Below, one piece after another: positions 20,824 through 24,262 of a stretch of DNA of 24,262 nucleotides (positions within the stretch are counted from its first letter, which is position 1; the number at the start of each line of letters is the position of its first letter). The notes below the pieces were generated by a model, which saw only the letters and a list, made by a program, of their open reading frames with translations, ran no database searches and was not told where the DNA came from. Source of the stretch: PALSA-505 sp036495485 (GTDB lineage: Bacteria > Actinomycetota > Actinomycetes > Streptosporangiales > Streptosporangiaceae); NCBI GenBank assembly GCA_036495485.1, contig DASXMU010000052.1, forward strand, positions 1 to 24,262. The letters run 5' to 3'. Both the position numbers and the translations under genes were made by a program.

Positions 20824-21915
20824 ATGACCCCGCAAGCGCTCGCCGCCGCCTCCGCCGCGTTGCGAACGCCCGACACACTCACCGGCATATGCGGCCGCGA
20901 ACCCGGTACCGCCTGCCGCCTCGTCTGGGACGTCACGAACAACGGGACCGCGACCCGGCTGACCAAGGTCTATCTGGCCGGCCCGGTCACCGTAGCGCTC
21001 AGGATCGCCTTCGTACTGGTGCTAGCCCTCGCCATCAGGGCCGTCACACATCGGATCATAAGGCGCATTACGGACCGCGCGGGCAGCGGCGGGTCAGATG
21101 GCGGCCGCGCACTGCTGCCCGAGCGGACCGGGGAGCGCAGACTCCAGCGCTCCCAGGCCCTCCGGACGATCCTGGGCAACGCCTCGTCGATCGTGATCTT
21201 CGGCATCGCCGGGATCATCATCCTGGGAGATCTGGGGGTCAACCTGGCGCCGATCCTGGCCAGCGCCGGCGTCCTCGGGGTAGCGCTCGGCTTCGGCGCG
21301 CAAAGCCTGGTGGGCGACTTCCTGGCCGGCATTTCCATCCTGCTCGAGGATCAATATGGCGTCGGGGACGTCATCAACACCACCGTCACCACCGGGACCG
21401 TTGAGGCGGTCGGCCTGCGGGTGACCAGGTTGCGCGACGTGAACGGGGTCGTGTGGCACGTCCGGAACGGGTCGGTCCAGCAGGTGGGCAACCAATCCCA
21501 GGGCTGGGCACGGGCGGTCATCGACTTCCCGGTCCCCTACAACCAGGACATGTCCGAGATACGCGAGATCATGACCCAGGTGGCGACGACCATGTGGCGG
21601 GAGCCACGCTGGGATGGCGTCATCCTGGAGGAGCCGAAGGTCTGGGGGGTTCAGTCGCTGTCGAGCAGCGAGGCCGTCTGGCGGCTGGTAGCGATGACCA
21701 CGCCGCCCAGGCAATATGAGGTAGAACGGGAACTCCGGGAAAGGATCAAGGTAGAACTCGACGCCAGGGGCATCGCCACCGCTCCCACATTGTTCACCTT
21801 GACCGGCACGGACGCACAGGCCGGAGCCGTCCTGACCACAGCGGCCAGCCAGGCACCGGACGAAGGCTCTCCCGGCGCGGAGAGCGGCGACGGCGAACTG
21901 GACGATGGCGGGTGA
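20824..21915 (+). CDS. MscS-family mechanosensitive ion channel
   Basis: A 363-residue membrane protein. Helices lie at about residues 53-72, 119-140 and 143-175. The last is the pore-type TM3 with alternating small residues: LAPILASAGVLGVALGFGAQ then SLVGDFLAGISILLEDQYGVGDVI, the MscS hallmark. The beta domain follows (VEAVGLRVTRLRDVNGVVWHVRNG), then an alpha/beta domain and an acidic, disordered tail (last 35 residues). Such channels open on membrane tension and release solutes after osmotic downshift. ATG 20824 was chosen for GAAAGG 8 nt upstream. The first 50 residues contain two Cys and may be outside the cell. Divergent from the HTH-TPR regulator. Confidence 0.92.
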   Translation: MTPQALAAASAALRTPDTLTGICGREPGTACRLVWDVTNNGTATRLTKVYLAGPVTVALRIAFVLVLALAIRAVTHRIIRRITDRAGSGGSDGGRALLPERTGERRLQRSQALRTILGNASSIVIFGIAGIIILGDLGVNLAPILASAGVLGVALGFGAQSLVGDFLAGISILLEDQYGVGDVINTTVTTGTVEAVGLRVTRLRDVNGVVWHVRNGSVQQVGNQSQGWARAVIDFPVPYNQDMSEIREIMTQVATTMWREPRWDGVILEEPKVWGVQSLSSSEAVWRLVAMTTPPRQYEVERELRERIKVELDARGIATAPTLFTLTGTDAQAGAVLTTAASQAPDEGSPGAESGDGELDDGG

Positions 21916-21952
21916 TGGCAGGAGGGCGTCCCCACCAGTCGGCGGGTCACCA

Positions 21953-21958
21953 TACTCT
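21953..21958 (+). promoter_or_regulatory. Possible -10 box (TACTCT) of the globin gene
   Basis: TACTCT ends 10 nt before ATG 21969, slightly longer than the other leaderless candidates here. No Shine-Dalgarno is seen before that ATG. Confidence 0.4.
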
Positions 21959-21968
21959 TGGTACCGCT

Positions 21969-22391
21969 ATGAGTGACGACCAGAGCAGCTTCTACGCGGC
22001 CGTGGGCGGGGAAGAGACCTTCCGCCGCCTGGTGCACGCGTTCTACCAGGGTGTGGCGGGCGACCCCGTGCTCCGGCCGGTCTACCCGGGCAAAGACCTC
22101 GGGCCCGCCGAGGAGCACCTGCGGCTGTTCCTCATGCAGTACTGGGGCGGCCCGGGGACCTACAGCGAGCGGCGCGGCCACCCCAGGCTGCGGATGCGGC
22201 ACGCCAGGTTCACCATCGGGGAAGCCGAACGCGACGCCTGGCTCCGCCACATGCGCACCGCCCTCGACGACCTCGGCCTCGACGAGGCGCTCGACAAGCA
22301 GTTCTGGGACTACCTGGTCATGGCCGCACACAGCCTGGTCAACACCGAACCCGCCGGCCAGCGCAACGACCTGGGCCTCGCCCCCGCCTGA
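21969..22391 (+). CDS. glbO: Group II truncated haemoglobin (trHbO)
   Basis: A 140-residue 2-on-2 globin. Proximal haem ligand H78 (F8) is in RLRMRHARFTI; Y26 (B10) in FYQGV; Y39 (CD1) in PVYPGKDL; W91 (G8) in DAWLRHM. All four are the group II set, as in mycobacterial GlbO. EEHLRLFLMQYWGGP at 48-62 is the E helix. Group II globins bind O2 tightly and are linked to oxygen or nitric oxide handling and to respiration. ATG 21969 is chosen; ATG 21912 is in frame but would add 19 residues with no globin pattern. It starts 53 bp after the channel gene, and may share its transcript or use its own promoter. Confidence 0.94.
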   Translation: MSDDQSSFYAAVGGEETFRRLVHAFYQGVAGDPVLRPVYPGKDLGPAEEHLRLFLMQYWGGPGTYSERRGHPRLRMRHARFTIGEAERDAWLRHMRTALDDLGLDEALDKQFWDYLVMAAHSLVNTEPAGQRNDLGLAPA

Positions 22392-22520
22392 CCGGCTTGA
22401 AGATCAAGATCAAATCCAAAATCATTATGCTCACGGAACAGCTTCGCCAGGCGACACCCGTGGTCTGCTGCACCGAGTGCTGCTAACCCTGGCCAAGCTT
22501 CGCCGCAGCCAGCCGCCGGT

Positions 22521-22566
22521 GAGCCCCGGCCCTTCTAGCCGGTAAGCCCAGCCCTTCTACCGGGCT
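22521..22566. terminator. Two repeated hairpins between convergent glbO and ettA
   Basis: Two imperfect 23-bp copies (22521-22543 and 22544-22566) share AGCCC and GCCCTTCTA followed by a CCGG-like end. Each folds: CCGGC-CCTTCTA-GCCGG at 22526-22542 and AGCCC-TTCTACC-GGGCT at 22550-22566. The place between two convergent genes suits a bidirectional terminator; there is no T-tract. Confidence 0.5.
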
Positions 22567-22583
22567 CTCGGGCACTGGCCTGG

Positions 22584-24248
22584 TCAGTCCCGGGTGAGCC
22601 TGCGGTAGGTGACGCGGTGCGGGCGGGCTGCCTCGGCGCCGAGGCGGCTGATCTTGTTCTTCTCGTAGGACTCGAAGTTCCCCTCGAACCAGAACCAGGA
22701 GGAGCCGCCCTCCCAGGCCAGGATGTGGGTGGCGACGCGGTCGAGGAACCACCGGTCGTGGCTGGTGATCACCGCGCAGCCGGGGAAGTCCAGCAGCGCG
22801 TTCTCCAGCGAGGACAGCGTTTCCACGTCCAGGTCGTTGGTCGGCTCGTCGAGCAGCAGCAGGTTCCCGCCCTGCTTGAGGGTGAGCGCCAGGTTCATCC
22901 GGTTGCGCTCGCCACCGGACATCACGCCGGCCGGCTTCTGCTGGTCCGCTCCTTTGAAGCCGAAGGCGGCCACGTACGCCCGGCTCGGGATCTCGGTGTT
23001 GCCGATGCGGATATAGGACTCGCCGTCTGAGATCGCCTCCCAGACGTTCTTGTTCGGGTCGATGCGCGCACGGTTCTGGTCCACGTAGGAAATCTTTACG
23101 GTGTCCGCGACGATGATCGTGCCCGCGTCCGGCTTCTCCTCGCCGACGATCATGTTGAACAGCGTGGTCTTACCGACGCCGTTGGGGCCGATCACGCCGA
23201 CGATGCCGTTGCGCGGGAGCGAGAAGCTCAGGTCCTCGAACAGCTCCCGGTCACCGAAGCCCTTGTCCAGGTGCTCGACCCCGACCACGGTGCTGCCGAG
23301 CCGTGGGCCCGGCGGAATCTGGATCTCCTCGAAGTCCAGCTTCCGGTTCTTCTCGGCCTCCGCCGCCATCTCCTCGTAGCGCTGCAGCCGGGCGCGGCTC
23401 TTAGCCTGGCGCGCCCGCGGGCTGGAGCGCACCCAGCCGAGCTCGTCCTCCAGCCGCTTGCGCCGCTTGACGTCCTTGGCGCCCTCCACCTTGATCCTGG
23501 AAGCCTTGGTCTCAAGATAGGTCGAGTAGTTACCTTCGTACGGGTAGGCATGGCCACGGTCGAGCTCGAGAATCCACTGCGCCACGTCGTCCAGGAAGTA
23601 CCTGTCGTGGGTGACCGCCACCACGGTGCCCGGGTACTTCTCCAGGTGCTGCTCCAGCCATTGAACGCTCTCCGCGTCCAGGTGGTTGGTCGGCTCGTCC
23701 AGCAGCAGCAGATCCGGCTGGGAGAGCAGCAGCCTGCACAGCGCCACCCGGCGGCGCTCGCCACCCGACAGCACGCTGACATCGGCGTCCGGCGGCGGGC
23801 AGCGCAGCGCGTCCATGGCCTGTTCGAGCTGGCTGTCGATGTCCCAGGCGTCCCGGTGGTCGAGCTGCTCCTGCAGGCTGCCCATCTCGGTGAGCAGCTC
23901 GTCGGAATAGTCGGTCGCCATCTTGGCCGCGACCTCGTTGTAGGCGTCGAGGAGCTGCTTGGTCTCGGCGACACCCTCCTCGACGTTCTCCAGGACGGTC
24001 TTGTCCTCGTCGAGCTCGGGCTCCTGTGCCAGCAGGCCGACGGTGAAGCCGGGCATCAGCTTGGCATCGCCGTTCGACGGGTGCTCCTGTCCCGCCATCA
24101 TTCTGAGCAGGGTCGACTTGCCCATCCCGTTCGGCCCCACGACGCCGATCTTGGCGCCGGGCAGGAAGGCAAGCGTGACGTTGTCGAGGACGACCTTGTC
24201 GCCATGCGCCTTGCGCACAGCGCGCATCTGATAGATGAACTCCGGCAT
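22584..24248 (-). CDS. ettA: Energy-dependent translational throttle protein EttA (ABC-F)
   Basis: A 554-residue soluble protein with two ABC domains and no membrane segment. Walker A motifs are GPNGMGKST at 38-46 and GPNGVGKTT in the second domain. Signatures are LSGGERRRVALCRLL and MSGGERNRMNLAL, and the Walker B/D-loops are DEPTNHLD and DEPTNDLD. The N-terminal MPEFIYQMRAVRKAHGDK, the PGAKIGVVGPNG context and an arm insertion near residues 95-135 with the linker KRRKRLEDELGWVRSSPRAR identify EttA rather than other ABC-F proteins. EttA binds the ribosomal E site and gates the first peptide bond according to ATP/ADP level. ATG 24248 has no Shine-Dalgarno; TAGGCT at 24261-24256 ends 7 nt upstream, so a leaderless message is likely. 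Complete gene at the window edge. Confidence 0.96.
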   Translation of the reverse strand: MPEFIYQMRAVRKAHGDKVVLDNVTLAFLPGAKIGVVGPNGMGKSTLLRMMAGQEHPSNGDAKLMPGFTVGLLAQEPELDEDKTVLENVEEGVAETKQLLDAYNEVAAKMATDYSDELLTEMGSLQEQLDHRDAWDIDSQLEQAMDALRCPPPDADVSVLSGGERRRVALCRLLLSQPDLLLLDEPTNHLDAESVQWLEQHLEKYPGTVVAVTHDRYFLDDVAQWILELDRGHAYPYEGNYSTYLETKASRIKVEGAKDVKRRKRLEDELGWVRSSPRARQAKSRARLQRYEEMAAEAEKNRKLDFEEIQIPPGPRLGSTVVGVEHLDKGFGDRELFEDLSFSLPRNGIVGVIGPNGVGKTTLFNMIVGEEKPDAGTIIVADTVKISYVDQNRARIDPNKNVWEAISDGESYIRIGNTEIPSRAYVAAFGFKGADQQKPAGVMSGGERNRMNLALTLKQGGNLLLLDEPTNDLDVETLSSLENALLDFPGCAVITSHDRWFLDRVATHILAWEGGSSWFWFEGNFESYEKNKISRLGAEAARPHRVTYRRLTRD

Positions 24249-24255
24249 ACTTCCA

Positions 24256-24261
24256 AGCCTA
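24256..24261 (-). promoter_or_regulatory. Probable ettA -10 box (TAGGCT), leaderless
   Basis: TAGGCT on the minus strand is 7 nt before ATG 24248. The -35 would lie outside the window. Confidence 0.5.
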
Positions 24262-24262
24262 G

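Noticed and set aside
1..24262. tRNA, rRNA, CRISPR array, IS element, biosynthetic cluster
   Set aside because: No T-loop-like sequences outside genes, no regularly spaced repeats with spacers, no transposase motifs and no PKS, NRPS or RiPP genes were seen on reading.

Overview
The window is dense, very high-G+C chromosomal DNA. Every gene family present fits an actinobacterium: RNase J directly behind dapA, an archaeal/eukaryal-type peptidyl-tRNA hydrolase, EttA, a group II truncated haemoglobin, an HTH-TPR regulator of Streptomyces type, an ECF sigma factor, many GTG starts and many probably leaderless messages. I would place it near Streptomycetales, Streptosporangiales or Catenulisporales, but the sequence alone does not settle the order. 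No IS element, phage gene, CRISPR array, tRNA or rRNA was seen.

Layout. 1-1982: a truncated two-domain VOC protein (-), a SAM methyltransferase (+) divergent from it across a perfect 36-bp palindrome, and a GNAT acetyltransferase (-) whose 3' end overlaps the methyltransferase. 2172-6209: a tight plus-strand run of acyl-CoA ligase, RlmA-type 23S rRNA guanine methyltransferase, ECF sigma factor and a membrane-anchored sigma-linked protein, with two coding overlaps. 6219-9308: minus-strand operon dapA-rnj-gtrA, joined by an ATGA overlap and a Shine-Dalgarno-led 13-nt gap. 9549-10616: a ferritin/R2-like diiron protein (-). 10617-10966: a 350-nt divergent regulatory region, partly AT-rich, then a membrane protein with a degenerate GGDEF domain (+).

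12346-14141: an LCAD-like acyl-CoA dehydrogenase and an HNH endonuclease (both -). 14377-16063: a small unknown gene translationally coupled to pth2, then a PaaG-like enoyl-CoA hydratase/isomerase behind tandem repeats that duplicate its -10 box. 16122-18837: a conserved small unknown protein (-) and a prolyl oligopeptidase (+). 18827-21915: an HTH-TPR regulator (-) divergent from an MscS-type channel (+) across a 317-nt region with heptamer repeats. 21969-24248: truncated haemoglobin (+) and ettA (-), convergent onto a pair of repeated hairpins.

Themes. Translation and RNA metabolism are well represented (rlmA, rnj, pth2, ettA), together with CoA-thioester metabolism (ligase, dehydrogenase, hydratase). 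Seven genes show a TAnnnT box ending 6-8 nt before the start codon, the arrangement expected of leaderless transcripts; this is the most consistent regulatory signal in the window. No complete novel defence or biosynthetic system is evident. The best candidates for new biology are the degenerate GGDEF membrane protein with its AT-rich promoter, the diiron protein, the unknown gene coupled to pth2, and the palindromic divergent promoter at 640-675.
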